Below, in pieces: positions 56,883-64,000 of a stretch of DNA of 64,000 bases. The notes beneath the pieces are model-generated. The model did no database searches. It was not told where the DNA came from and saw nothing but the letters and a program-made list of their open reading frames with translations. Position 1 is the first letter of the stretch. Each line of letters opens with the position of its first letter. The translations under genes were made by a program, and so were the position numbers. Source of the DNA: Polyangium fumosum (GTDB taxonomy: Bacteria; Myxococcota_A; Polyangia; Polyangiales; Polyangiaceae); assembly GCF_005144585.1 (NCBI RefSeq), contig NZ_SSMQ01000037.1, positions 1 through 64,000 on the forward strand. The letters run 5' to 3'.

Positions 56883-59161
56883 AGCGCGGTGAACGTGCGG
56901 TGCCCGAGCGTGACGCCGAGCGAGGAGACGCCCGCGGCCACGTTGGTGAAGCGCACGTGGCTCCAGTTGTTCGGCGCGGGGATCTCGAAGCCGTTCAAGG
57001 CGTAGATTGAGCTCTTCTCCCAGCGGATGAGGCTGAAGTCGTCGATGAAGATCCGCGCCTCGCCCGTCGCCGGGGGCGAGGTCCTGAAGTAGAAGCGCGC
57101 GCTTGTCGCGTTCGAGGCGGCCGTGACGTTCACGATGAACTGCGTCCAGCCGTATGTGCTCGCGCTCTTCGTGTACGAGTCCGTCGTGCTCAGCGTTGTG
57201 CCGCTGTCGCTGTACATGCGCGTCGTGAGCGTGAAGGGGCCCGCGTTGTCGCCGCGGATCCAGCCCGTGATCGTGAGCTTCGAGCCGCCGGGGAAGGACA
57301 CGCGGTTGTTGTTGTAGACCGTGATCTCCGTCGCGTTCGACGCGTTCCGCAGCATCACGAGCGCGCCCATACCGCTGCGCACGACGCTGTTCTCCACGTA
57401 GCGGACCGTGCTCTGGTCCCACGCCGCGCCCTCGCTGAAATCGCCGTCGACGTCGAGGTCCTCGAAGTCCCCGTTGATGAGCAGCTCGCGGCCCCACTCG
57501 ACCGTCGCGCTCGCGCTCGACTTCACGTACGAGAGCGAGTCCGAAGGCGCGTTCCGTGCGAACGCGATGGGCCCGGTCGTCTGGCTCGTGACGGCCGCGT
57601 TGAGCGATTGGTTCGTCGTCGAGGTCGTGTACTGCGAGGTCGAGCGGAGCGCGACGATGCGGTGCCCCGTGGGGAACACGACGGCGCCGGAGAGCCCGTC
57701 CGCGATGTTCTGGCCGGCCGGGCTCTTCGGCAGGTGCGTCGAGAGGTGCCCGAAATGCCGCCCCATGCGCGCGAGCCCGTCGCCCGCGACGAGCTTCGGC
57801 ACGTAGCCCTCGATGCTGATCGGGATCAGATCCAGCCGCGCGACGTCGAAGCCGCCGCCCGCGAGCACGTCGACGTCCGCGATCGCGAGGATCGACTGGA
57901 AGGTTTCGTGGACGTCCTGATCGAAGACGAAGTTGCCGAGGGACATCAGCACGAAGCGCGGCGTCCCGCCCACGTTCACGAGGCCGATGCCCTGCGCGGT
58001 GTGCGTGTGGTGGGCGACGACCATCCCGGCGCCCCGGTTCGCGAGCGAGATGAACTTCGAGCGCATCGAGTTCGAGGGGAACTCGCTGTACTCCACGCCG
58101 CCGTGGATCATGGGGATCGCGAAGCGCTCGGGCGTCTCGTCGTCGATGAACGCGTTCATGTTCGCGCTCGACGCCTCGAGCGCGCCCGCCTTGTCCGGAT
58201 CACGGGCGACGAGCAGGTAGTCGAGCTCCGACGAGCCGTCGGAGACGAGCTCGCTGAAGCCGAGCAGCGAGAGCGGCACGCTGTTCAGCGTGCGGAAGAT
58301 CGTGGTGCCCTCGGCGTTCGTATCGTTCGAGCCCACGCCGCACCAGTCGAGCCCCGCGTTCGAGACGTGGAGCATCGAGTCGGTCACGCCGGTCGTGAGG
58401 TAGTCGAAGATGTGGTTGTTCGCGAGGTCGACGCCGTCGATGCCCGCGTACGTGATGCCCGCGAGCGTCTCGGGGTACGAGAAGAACGTGTAGTCCTTGT
58501 ACGGATGCGGCGTGCTCGTGTCCGAGGTGATCGGGGACTCGAGGTTCACGATCGTGTAGTCCGCCGAGGAGAGGGCGTCGCGCACGTAGGAGAAGATCGC
58601 CTGCGCGTCGGCGGCGCGCGTCGCAGGGCGGATGAGGTCGCCCGCCTCGCCTTCGATGCCGTCTGCGTCGAGGTCGGTGAAGCGGCGGCCGAGCATGGTG
58701 TCGCCGCCGAAGATCAGGCGCACGCGGCCCGCCTTCGTCGGGTTCATGGAGATCGTGCCGGTGCTCGTGATCGTCTCGCTCGTCGGCCGGTGCAGGTCGA
58801 CGGGGATGATCTCGCTGTAGTGGCCGGAGGCGGTGATCTTGAGCAGCACGTTCCGGCGCTTGAGGCCCGTGATCGTGAAGCCCCCGGACGCGTTCGTGGT
58901 CGCCGTCTTGCCCGCGTTCGTCACGCCGTCGCCCCAGGCGAGGACGGTCACCGTGGCGCCCGTGAGGGCCTGGCCCGCGCGGTTCTTGATCGTGCCGCTC
59001 AGGCTGATGGTGGTCTGCGCGTACGTCGTGTCGAACGTCGCTTCGCTCGTGTCGAACTGGTAGGGCTGCGCGTGCGCGACCGTCGGCGCGAAGGCGCTCG
59101 TGATGCCGAGGCACACGAGCCCAGCCCGAAGGTGTTTCCCAGTGATGTGGGTCTCCGCCAT
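56879..59161 (-). CDS. Secreted CapA/PgsA-like metallophosphatase-fold protein with C-terminal carbohydrate-binding-like domain
   Basis: A 760-residue exported protein with a signal peptide ending in AHAQ (about 32). Residues 40-130 look like a carboxypeptidase-regulatory-type beta domain (ATTNASGGFTITGLKRRNVL). Residues about 145-450 form the CapA domain: LIFGGDTMLGRRF, NLESPIT, ANNHIFDYL, HGGVEYSEFP, VVAHHTHTAQGIG. The C-terminal 200 residues (ELLINGDFEDLDVDGDFSEG) resemble a CBM4/9-type module. ATG 59161 has GGAGG upstream. Poly-gamma-glutamate genes are absent, so the role in capsule or matrix synthesis is open. Confidence 0.85.
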   Translation of the reverse strand: MAETHITGKHLRAGLVCLGITSAFAPTVAHAQPYQFDTSEATFDTTYAQTTISLSGTIKNRAGQALTGATVTVLAWGDGVTNAGKTATTNASGGFTITGLKRRNVLLKITASGHYSEIIPVDLHRPTSETITSTGTISMNPTKAGRVRLIFGGDTMLGRRFTDLDADGIEGEAGDLIRPATRAADAQAIFSYVRDALSSADYTIVNLESPITSDTSTPHPYKDYTFFSYPETLAGITYAGIDGVDLANNHIFDYLTTGVTDSMLHVSNAGLDWCGVGSNDTNAEGTTIFRTLNSVPLSLLGFSELVSDGSSELDYLLVARDPDKAGALEASSANMNAFIDDETPERFAIPMIHGGVEYSEFPSNSMRSKFISLANRGAGMVVAHHTHTAQGIGLVNVGGTPRFVLMSLGNFVFDQDVHETFQSILAIADVDVLAGGGFDVARLDLIPISIEGYVPKLVAGDGLARMGRHFGHLSTHLPKSPAGQNIADGLSGAVVFPTGHRIVALRSTSQYTTSTTNQSLNAAVTSQTTGPIAFARNAPSDSLSYVKSSASATVEWGRELLINGDFEDLDVDGDFSEGAAWDQSTVRYVENSVVRSGMGALVMLRNASNATEITVYNNNRVSFPGGSKLTITGWIRGDNAGPFTLTTRMYSDSGTTLSTTDSYTKSASTYGWTQFIVNVTAASNATSARFYFRTSPPATGEARIFIDDFSLIRWEKSSIYALNGFEIPAPNNWSHVRFTNVAAGVSSLGVTLGHRTFTAL

Positions 59162-59419
59162 GGTCCTCCGTCCCGTCCTTGAGGGGTCGACAGGGGACCA
59201 GAGAGCGCTCGCGAGGGTGGAAAGGCCAGGTTCGACGCGAGCGCTCGCGGGCCCCGATAGCAAATTTCAGTGTTTTCCGGGTGGACCGAGCCCGTCAATC
59301 GTTGCCGGCGAGAACTCTCGTTCAGGGGGCGCCCACGCTACGGCCGCACGCGAAAAGGCATCCGTCCGCACAACGCGGTAGGAATTTTGTGGACGTGCTG
59401 CGAGGAGGAGGGACGGAGC

Positions 59420-61990
59420 TCAGGCGCGGAGCGTGGCGCCGAAGCGGGCGTGGACGGTCTCGAGGACGGACTTGTGTCGCCGGTCGACCTCCTCGTCCGT
59501 GAGGGTGCGCGCCTTCTCGGGATCGGTCGCGGCGCGCGGGTCGCGGTAGACGACGTGGAAGGCGAGGGAGCGATGGCCCGCGGGGATGCTACCGCCGCGG
59601 AAGAGGTCGAAGACCTCCACGGACTCGCAGAGCTCGCCGCCGGCCTCGCGGATGGCCGTGCCGACCGCGCCCGCCTCGACCTCGTCCGAGACGACGAGCG
59701 CGACGTCGCGCGTCGCGGCGGGCAGCGTCGGGATCGGGCGGTACTGCGGCCGCGCCGCGCCGACCTCGCCGAGGGCGCGGAGATCGAGCTCCACGAGGAC
59801 CGCGGAGCCATCGAGGTCGAGCTTGTCGACGACGTCGGGGTGCAGGACGCCGAACGCGCCGACGACACGCCCCTTCACGAGGATCTGTCCCGCCGCGCGC
59901 GGGTGCAGGTACGGCGCGCGCGTCGCCTCGGGCTGGTGCGCGACGTCGGCCTTTTCGTGGGTGACGCGCTCGACGATCTCGAGGGCCACGCCCTTCGCGT
60001 CGTACACGTCGACCTCGACCGGTTTTTGCAGCGGCGAGCGACGGTAGCCGGCGAGCACCGCGGCGAACGAGGGGACCTCGTCGGCGAGCGGCGCGCGCGT
60101 GGGATCGGCGAGGAAACGTGCGCCGACCGTGAAGATCCGGATGTCGGGGACGCCGTGCCTGCGGGCGCGCCGCACGGCTTCGAGCAGGCCCGGGAGCAGC
60201 GACGTGCGCATCACGGAGCGATCCTGCGTGAGCGGGTTCAAGAGGCGGAACGGCGCCGGCGGCAGGCCGAGCGCTTCGATCTCCTCGGCCGAGACGAAGC
60301 CGTACGTGATCGCCTCCGAGAGCCCCACGGAGACGGCCGCGCCGCGCACGCGGAGCGAGAGATCAAACGTGTGGCGCGGAGGCTGCGGCCGCAGGGCCGG
60401 GAGCACCGTGGGCACGGTGCCGAGGCCACGCACGCGGACGACCTCCTCGACGAGATCCGCCTCGCCAGCGATGTCGGGCCGGTGCGAGGGCGGGATGACG
60501 TCGGCGTACGCTTGCTCGCCTTCGCCGTGCGTGCCGCGGACCTCGAACCCGAGGCGCGTCAGGATGTCGGTCGCCTCGGGGAGCGGGACGTCCGTGCCGA
60601 GCAGCGCGTTCATGCGCGCGGCGCGCAGGCGCACGGGCTCGCGGGCCGGGATCTTCGCGCCGGCGAGGATCGGCTCGCGCGCCGCCGCGCCGCCCGCGAG
60701 CTCCGTGAGAAGCGTGGTCGCATAGGCGAGCGCGTCTTCGAGCGAGCCGTGATCGACGCCGCGCTCGAAGCGGTGGCTCGACTCGGTGTGCATGCCGTGC
60801 CTGCGCGCGGTGCGCCGCACGCCGCGCGGCGCGAAGTAGGCGCATTCGAGGAGCACGCGCGTGGTGTTCGCGTGGATCTCGCTGTTCGCGCCGCCCATGA
60901 TGCCCGCGAGCGCGGTCGGCCCCTCGGCGTCTGCGATGACGAGATCATCCGCGTCGAGCTTGCGACTTTCGCCGTCGAGCGTCTTCAAGGGCTCGCCCGG
61001 CGTGGCGCGGCGCACGAGGATCTGGCTGCCGCGCACGTCGTTCAGATCAAACGCGTGCATCGGCTGCCCGTACTCGAGCAGCACGAGGTTCGTCACGTCG
61101 ACGACGTTCGAGATCGAACGAACGCCGAGGCTCTCCAGCCGGTAGCGCAGCCACGTGGGCGAGGGGCCGATCGTCACGCCGAGCACGAGGCCCGCGCCGT
61201 ACTGCGGGCAACGCTCGGTGTCGTCGATCCGCACGGACACGTGGCGCGACACGGTCTCGCCCTCGGCGAAACGCGGGGGTTCGGGGGCGGAGCTCCGCTC
61301 GCCGGAGCGAAGCCCCCGAGCGTCGACCAACGCCTTCGGCGTGGGCTTTTTCCACGGCAGGTTGAAGAGCGCCGCGATCTCGCGCGCGAGGCCGATGTGG
61401 CCGAGCGCGTCCGGACGGTTGGGGGTCAAACCAAGGTGGAGGATGTAGTCGTGCACCTCGGGCATGGCCTCGCGGAGCGGCGTGCCCGGCGCGGCGAGGC
61501 CCTTCGGCAGGATCAGGATCCCCGCGTCCTCGTCCTTGCTCGCGACCGCGGAGAGACCAAGCTCGCGCTCGGAGCAGAGCATGCCCTCGCTGATGACGCC
61601 GCCGATCTCGCGCGGCGTGAGCGTCATGTTCACGGCCGGCAGGTGCGCGCCGAGGGGCGCGAACGCCACGAGGCCGCCCGGCTCGGGCACGTTCGGCGCG
61701 CCGCAGACGATACGTTGCTGGGGGTTCGGGGGCGCAGCTCCGCTTGTCGGAGCGGAGCCCCCGAGCGTCGACGAAACGCCGCGGTTGATCGTGACGAGCT
61801 TGAGCTTTGCCCGCGACGGGTGCGGCTCGTAGGCCTTCACCTCGGCCACGACGAGTGTCTTCGTGCCCTCGCCGAACTCGGTGATCGCCTCGACCTCGAT
61901 CCCGGCGTGCGTCAGTCGCCGCGCGATCTCTTCGGGCGAAGCATCGAGACCGGGGATGAGCTCGCGAATCCAGCGGTAAGAGGCCTTCAT
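59420..61990 (-). CDS. pheT: Phenylalanyl-tRNA synthetase beta subunit
   Basis: An 856-residue subunit that pairs with PheS to charge tRNA-Phe. Parts seen: SYRWIRELIPGLD start, tRNA-binding domain (about 44-150; RIVCGAPNVPEPGG), B3/B4 editing domain (PQYGAGLVLG, PMHAFDLNDVRG), B5 (PSHRPDIAGEADLVEEVVRV) and a C-terminal anticodon-binding fold (RDVALVV...). Two Pro/Gly/Ser-rich insertions, residues about 72-91 and 222-239, come from a palindromic DNA element. pheS is not adjacent, which is unusual, as pheS-pheT is normally an operon. Confidence 0.96.
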   Translation of the reverse strand: MKASYRWIRELIPGLDASPEEIARRLTHAGIEVEAITEFGEGTKTLVVAEVKAYEPHPSRAKLKLVTINRGVSSTLGGSAPTSGAAPPNPQQRIVCGAPNVPEPGGLVAFAPLGAHLPAVNMTLTPREIGGVISEGMLCSERELGLSAVASKDEDAGILILPKGLAAPGTPLREAMPEVHDYILHLGLTPNRPDALGHIGLAREIAALFNLPWKKPTPKALVDARGLRSGERSSAPEPPRFAEGETVSRHVSVRIDDTERCPQYGAGLVLGVTIGPSPTWLRYRLESLGVRSISNVVDVTNLVLLEYGQPMHAFDLNDVRGSQILVRRATPGEPLKTLDGESRKLDADDLVIADAEGPTALAGIMGGANSEIHANTTRVLLECAYFAPRGVRRTARRHGMHTESSHRFERGVDHGSLEDALAYATTLLTELAGGAAAREPILAGAKIPAREPVRLRAARMNALLGTDVPLPEATDILTRLGFEVRGTHGEGEQAYADVIPPSHRPDIAGEADLVEEVVRVRGLGTVPTVLPALRPQPPRHTFDLSLRVRGAAVSVGLSEAITYGFVSAEEIEALGLPPAPFRLLNPLTQDRSVMRTSLLPGLLEAVRRARRHGVPDIRIFTVGARFLADPTRAPLADEVPSFAAVLAGYRRSPLQKPVEVDVYDAKGVALEIVERVTHEKADVAHQPEATRAPYLHPRAAGQILVKGRVVGAFGVLHPDVVDKLDLDGSAVLVELDLRALGEVGAARPQYRPIPTLPAATRDVALVVSDEVEAGAVGTAIREAGGELCESVEVFDLFRGGSIPAGHRSLAFHVVYRDPRAATDPEKARTLTDEEVDRRHKSVLETVHARFGATLRA
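61275..61327. repeat. 53-nt palindromic element inside pheT, copy A
   Basis: GGGGGTTCGGGGGCGGAGC leads into stems GGGGGC/GCCCCC and CTCCG/CGGAG and ends in GCGTCGAC. It is translated as part of PheT with GTC GAC as whole codons, giving the VDARGLRSGERSSAPEPP insertion. Confidence 0.85.
61720..61772. repeat. 53-nt palindromic element inside pheT, copy B
   Basis: About 91 percent identical to copy A and the same orientation and length. It is translated in a different frame (G TCG ACG), giving SSTLGGSAPTSGAAPPNP between the LVTINRG and RIVCGAPN segments of the tRNA-binding domain. Confidence 0.85.
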
Positions 61991-62055
61991 GACCCCTGCG
62001 GCCTAAAACGCATGAAACGTCCGGTCAAGCTTTCTCGACCGGGGCCACAAAACGG

Positions 62056-62085
62056 CGAAGGCTCCCTCTTGCGAAGGAGCCTTCG
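62056..62085 (-). terminator. Hairpin after the DUF4340 gene
   Basis: CGAAGGCTCC and GGAGCCTTCG form a perfect 10-bp stem with a 10-nt loop, 27 bp after the DUF4340 stop. GTTTTG follows on the minus strand, so it is a plausible terminator separating this operon from pheT. A second smaller hairpin (GGTC/GACC) lies just beyond. Confidence 0.7.
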
Positions 62086-62111
62086 TGTGTCCGGGACCTA
62101 CCGGGCTCGGG

Positions 62112-63191
62112 TCATTCGAGCTCGGGGGGCGCGTCGTGGCCGTGGCCGTCGTCCGCGCCGTGCTCGTCCTTCTTTTCGTCCTTCTTCTTGTCGTCGGACT
62201 TCTCGAACTTGGCGCGATCCGCCGTGGCCCAGTCGCCCGACCACGACGAGATCACGTAGACCGTGCCGTCCCCGCCCTCTTTCTGGGCGAAGCGGCTCGA
62301 TCCCTTGCTCGTCTTGCCGACCTTGACCGTGATGTCGCCGGCGTTGTCCTTGAGCTTGATCTGGACCACGCCGCCGTTCGTCTCGGCCGCGTCGACCCCG
62401 GCGTCCGATTTCTCGTCACCGAAATCCTCGGCGGTCAGGGACTTGTAGGCGCGCAGCATGTCCTTGACCTTGGCCTCGTCGAACTTCTCCCACTTCTTCT
62501 CGGGCTTCTCGAGCTTCTTGTCCTTGTCGCGCTTCGCGTACGAGCCCGCCCACTTCTCGTCGTTCTTCGAGAAGCTGAACTGGCCGTTCGCGTTGGTCAC
62601 GGACACCTGGATCACGTTCGCGTCCTCGAACTTGAGGATCGACGTCTCGCGCCAGTTCTTGACCTCACGCGTGTAGAGGAAGTTCGAGTAGCCGCCGACC
62701 ACCCACACGCCGTCCTTGCCGCCGACGCGCGCGAGCTGGCCACGAGAGCCGCTCTTGCCGAAGTAGGCGTCGAAGATCTTGCCGTCGCCCTTGTAGGCGA
62801 GGACATGGACGCCCTTCTCGTCGTCGAGCTCGTACTGCTTGTAGGTGCCCGTGCCGCGGTCGATGCTCTCCTTGACCTTGATGTCCTTCAAGTTGTCGAG
62901 GAGCGACCGCACGTTCGACGCGTTCGCCTTGGCGGACACGGGAGCCACGAGCTCCCATGCGTCGCCCTTCTTCTCCAGCGTGACGCTCGATTTGTCGGCG
63001 TTCTTGATCTCGATCTTGGTGATCGCCTCGACGTCGTCCTTCGCGGGCGCAAGCGCCGGGAAGTCGGCCGTCGCCGCGGTCGCGGAGTGGGCCGACATCT
63101 CCTTCTGCTTCGTCTGCCTCGTGGCGTAGAGGCCGCCGCCGAGGGCCGCGAGGACGCCGATCGCCACGTAGATCTTGTACTCGGTCTTCAT
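62112..63191 (-). CDS. DUF4340-type exported protein
   Basis: A 359-residue protein with an N-terminal membrane anchor or signal (IYVAIGVLAALGGGLYATR). The DUF4340 domain follows: ITKIEIKNADKSSVTLEKKG, WELVAPVSAKANASNVRSLL, then repeated beta segments (YFGKSGSRGQLARVGGKDGV). The tail is Lys/Asp/Glu- and His-rich (HGADDGHGHDAPP). Such proteins commonly follow GldG-like genes, as here (21-bp gap), and belong to an uncharacterised ABC-type envelope system. Confidence 0.85.
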   Translation of the reverse strand: MKTEYKIYVAIGVLAALGGGLYATRQTKQKEMSAHSATAATADFPALAPAKDDVEAITKIEIKNADKSSVTLEKKGDAWELVAPVSAKANASNVRSLLDNLKDIKVKESIDRGTGTYKQYELDDEKGVHVLAYKGDGKIFDAYFGKSGSRGQLARVGGKDGVWVVGGYSNFLYTREVKNWRETSILKFEDANVIQVSVTNANGQFSFSKNDEKWAGSYAKRDKDKKLEKPEKKWEKFDEAKVKDMLRAYKSLTAEDFGDEKSDAGVDAAETNGGVVQIKLKDNAGDITVKVGKTSKGSSRFAQKEGGDGTVYVISSWSGDWATADRAKFEKSDDKKKDEKKDEHGADDGHGHDAPPELE

Positions 63192-63212
63192 GGGTGTCCT
63201 TCGTCTTCGTCG

Positions 63213-64000
63213 TCAGTCGAGTCGGATGGATTCCCGCGCGTTCTCACGCCGCCACCAGCGGAAGAGGCCGAACGCCGCGAAGAGCAAGGGGCCGAAGAGC
63301 GTGAGCGACCACTGCACCCGCGTCTGCGTCTTCTTGCGCTCGAGGCGATACTCCTCGGCCTTCTTCGTCGCCGTCGACTCGTCGTCGGTCGCGTCGATCT
63401 TCGGCGCCTCGATGTTCGCGTACGTGAGCTTGGGCTCCTGGAGGAGCTTCGCGCTCGTCGCGATGAGGTCCGAATCGCCGCTCATCCAGTCGAGGACGTT
63501 CTTGAACGCGAGGATCGTCGCCGTCAGGTAGTTCTGGGCGTACGGCATCGAGAGCATCTGCAGATCCTCGTCGCCGCCCATGCCGCCCATCATCATCATC
63601 TGCGGCGGCATCGGGGGCGCGTTGCCCGAACGCGCGTAGGGGTTCGCGAGGAACTGCGAGGCGCTGATCACGAGCAAGCGGCTCTTGTCCTTCGACTCGG
63701 CCGCCGTCTCGATGCCCTCACCCGCGCCGCCGAACGCGCTCTTGATCTTGCCCTCGAGCGCGACGGCCATCGCGCGCTGGCCGTACTCGCCCTTCGGCTT
63801 GGCCTGCGCGGAGAACTTGAGGTCGATCGCGTCGGAGGTGTCGATCGTGCTGCGCGGCGTGGAGCGAGCGACCACCTTCATCTGCGCGCCCGGCTGCTTC
63901 TCCGGGTGCGGGACGAGCGTCGACGGGAAGGGGAACGCGAGCTCCTCGATGCGGAAGAAGCCGGCGAACGACGAGTCGAGCGTCTGCTCCTTCTCGTCGA
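63213..64000 (-). CDS. GldG-like ABC-transport auxiliary protein, C-terminal part
   Basis: The gene runs off the right edge; 262 residues are visible. VVARSTPRSTIDTSDAIDLK and SRLLVISASQFLAN fit the extracytoplasmic GldG-like domain, and MPPQMMMMGGMGG is a low-complexity loop. It ends in a membrane helix (WSLTLFGPLLFAAFGLFRWW) and a basic tail, the usual C-terminus of this family. In-frame ATG 63881 is internal, since the frame stays open to the window edge. The permease and ATPase genes should lie beyond the right edge. Confidence 0.75.
   Translation of the reverse strand, partial: DEKEQTLDSSFAGFFRIEELAFPFPSTLVPHPEKQPGAQMKVVARSTPRSTIDTSDAIDLKFSAQAKPKGEYGQRAMAVALEGKIKSAFGGAGEGIETAAESKDKSRLLVISASQFLANPYARSGNAPPMPPQMMMMGGMGGDEDLQMLSMPYAQNYLTATILAFKNVLDWMSGDSDLIATSAKLLQEPKLTYANIEAPKIDATDDESTATKKAEEYRLERKKTQTRVQWSLTLFGPLLFAAFGLFRWWRRENARESIRLD

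Overview
The window is chromosomal DNA of very high GC content from a bacterium that looks like a myxobacterium of the Polyangium/Sorangium type (Myxococcota). This is inferred from four Hanks-type Ser/Thr kinases with long low-complexity tails and C-terminal membrane anchors, a subtilase ending in a MYXO-CTERM-like tail, many TPR, PEGA and lipoprotein genes, an IF-2 with a very long Ala/Pro/Lys-rich N-terminus, and dispersed GC-rich palindromic repeats. No rRNA, tRNA, IS element or CRISPR array was recognised.

Layout. 1-2209: the end of a polymorphic-toxin-like gene with a PD-(D/E)XK-like tip, and an overlapping putative immunity gene. 2209-3857: a small cassette (ECF sigma factor, four-helix-bundle protein) enclosed by two hexanucleotide arrays in opposite orientation. 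3879-12655: grxD, type-5 uracil-DNA glycosylase, lipase-like hydrolase, large secreted subtilase, selA, and an MBL/beta-CASP ribonuclease. 12665-17849: a minus-strand run of a TPR/TonB-receptor fusion, a kinase and an unknown protein. 18001-19565: a lipoprotein gene behind a cobalamin riboswitch. 19871-26249: kinase-FHA-degenerate GGDEF protein, a membrane-anchored protein, an Omp85-like barrel with no normal start codon, a lipoprotein, and a serA-like dehydrogenase. 26394-33795: the classical rimP-nusA-ylxR/L7Ae-infB-DUF503-rbfA information-processing operon with a terminator in its leader, followed by a kinase and a TPR/PEGA-like protein. 36418-40580: another kinase, a DUF3592 protein and a PYROXD2/CrtI-like oxidoreductase. 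40730-45443: TRAP transporter membrane subunits and a TatT lipoprotein, separated by a repeat-rich intergenic region. 45486-53254: aldolase/SDR fusion, ahcY with an ArsR-methyltransferase, an M16 peptidase and a SurA/PpiD-like foldase. 53423-64000: an unknown protein, PilZ, a DinG-like helicase, a CapA-like protein, pheT, a DUF4340 protein and the end of a GldG-like gene.

The most unusual signals are these. (1) A 21-bp periodic array (43900-44214) in which GCA recurs 14 times in register, lying between covarying 14-bp hairpin repeats. (2) A cobalamin riboswitch that controls a beta-propeller-like lipoprotein rather than a recognised B12 gene. (3) Two copies of a 53-nt palindromic element inside the essential pheT gene, read in two different frames. 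(4) The toxin/immunity pair at the left edge. (5) A kinase-FHA-GGDEF fusion with degenerate catalytic motifs. All calls rest on reading the sequence and on family knowledge. No database search was run.
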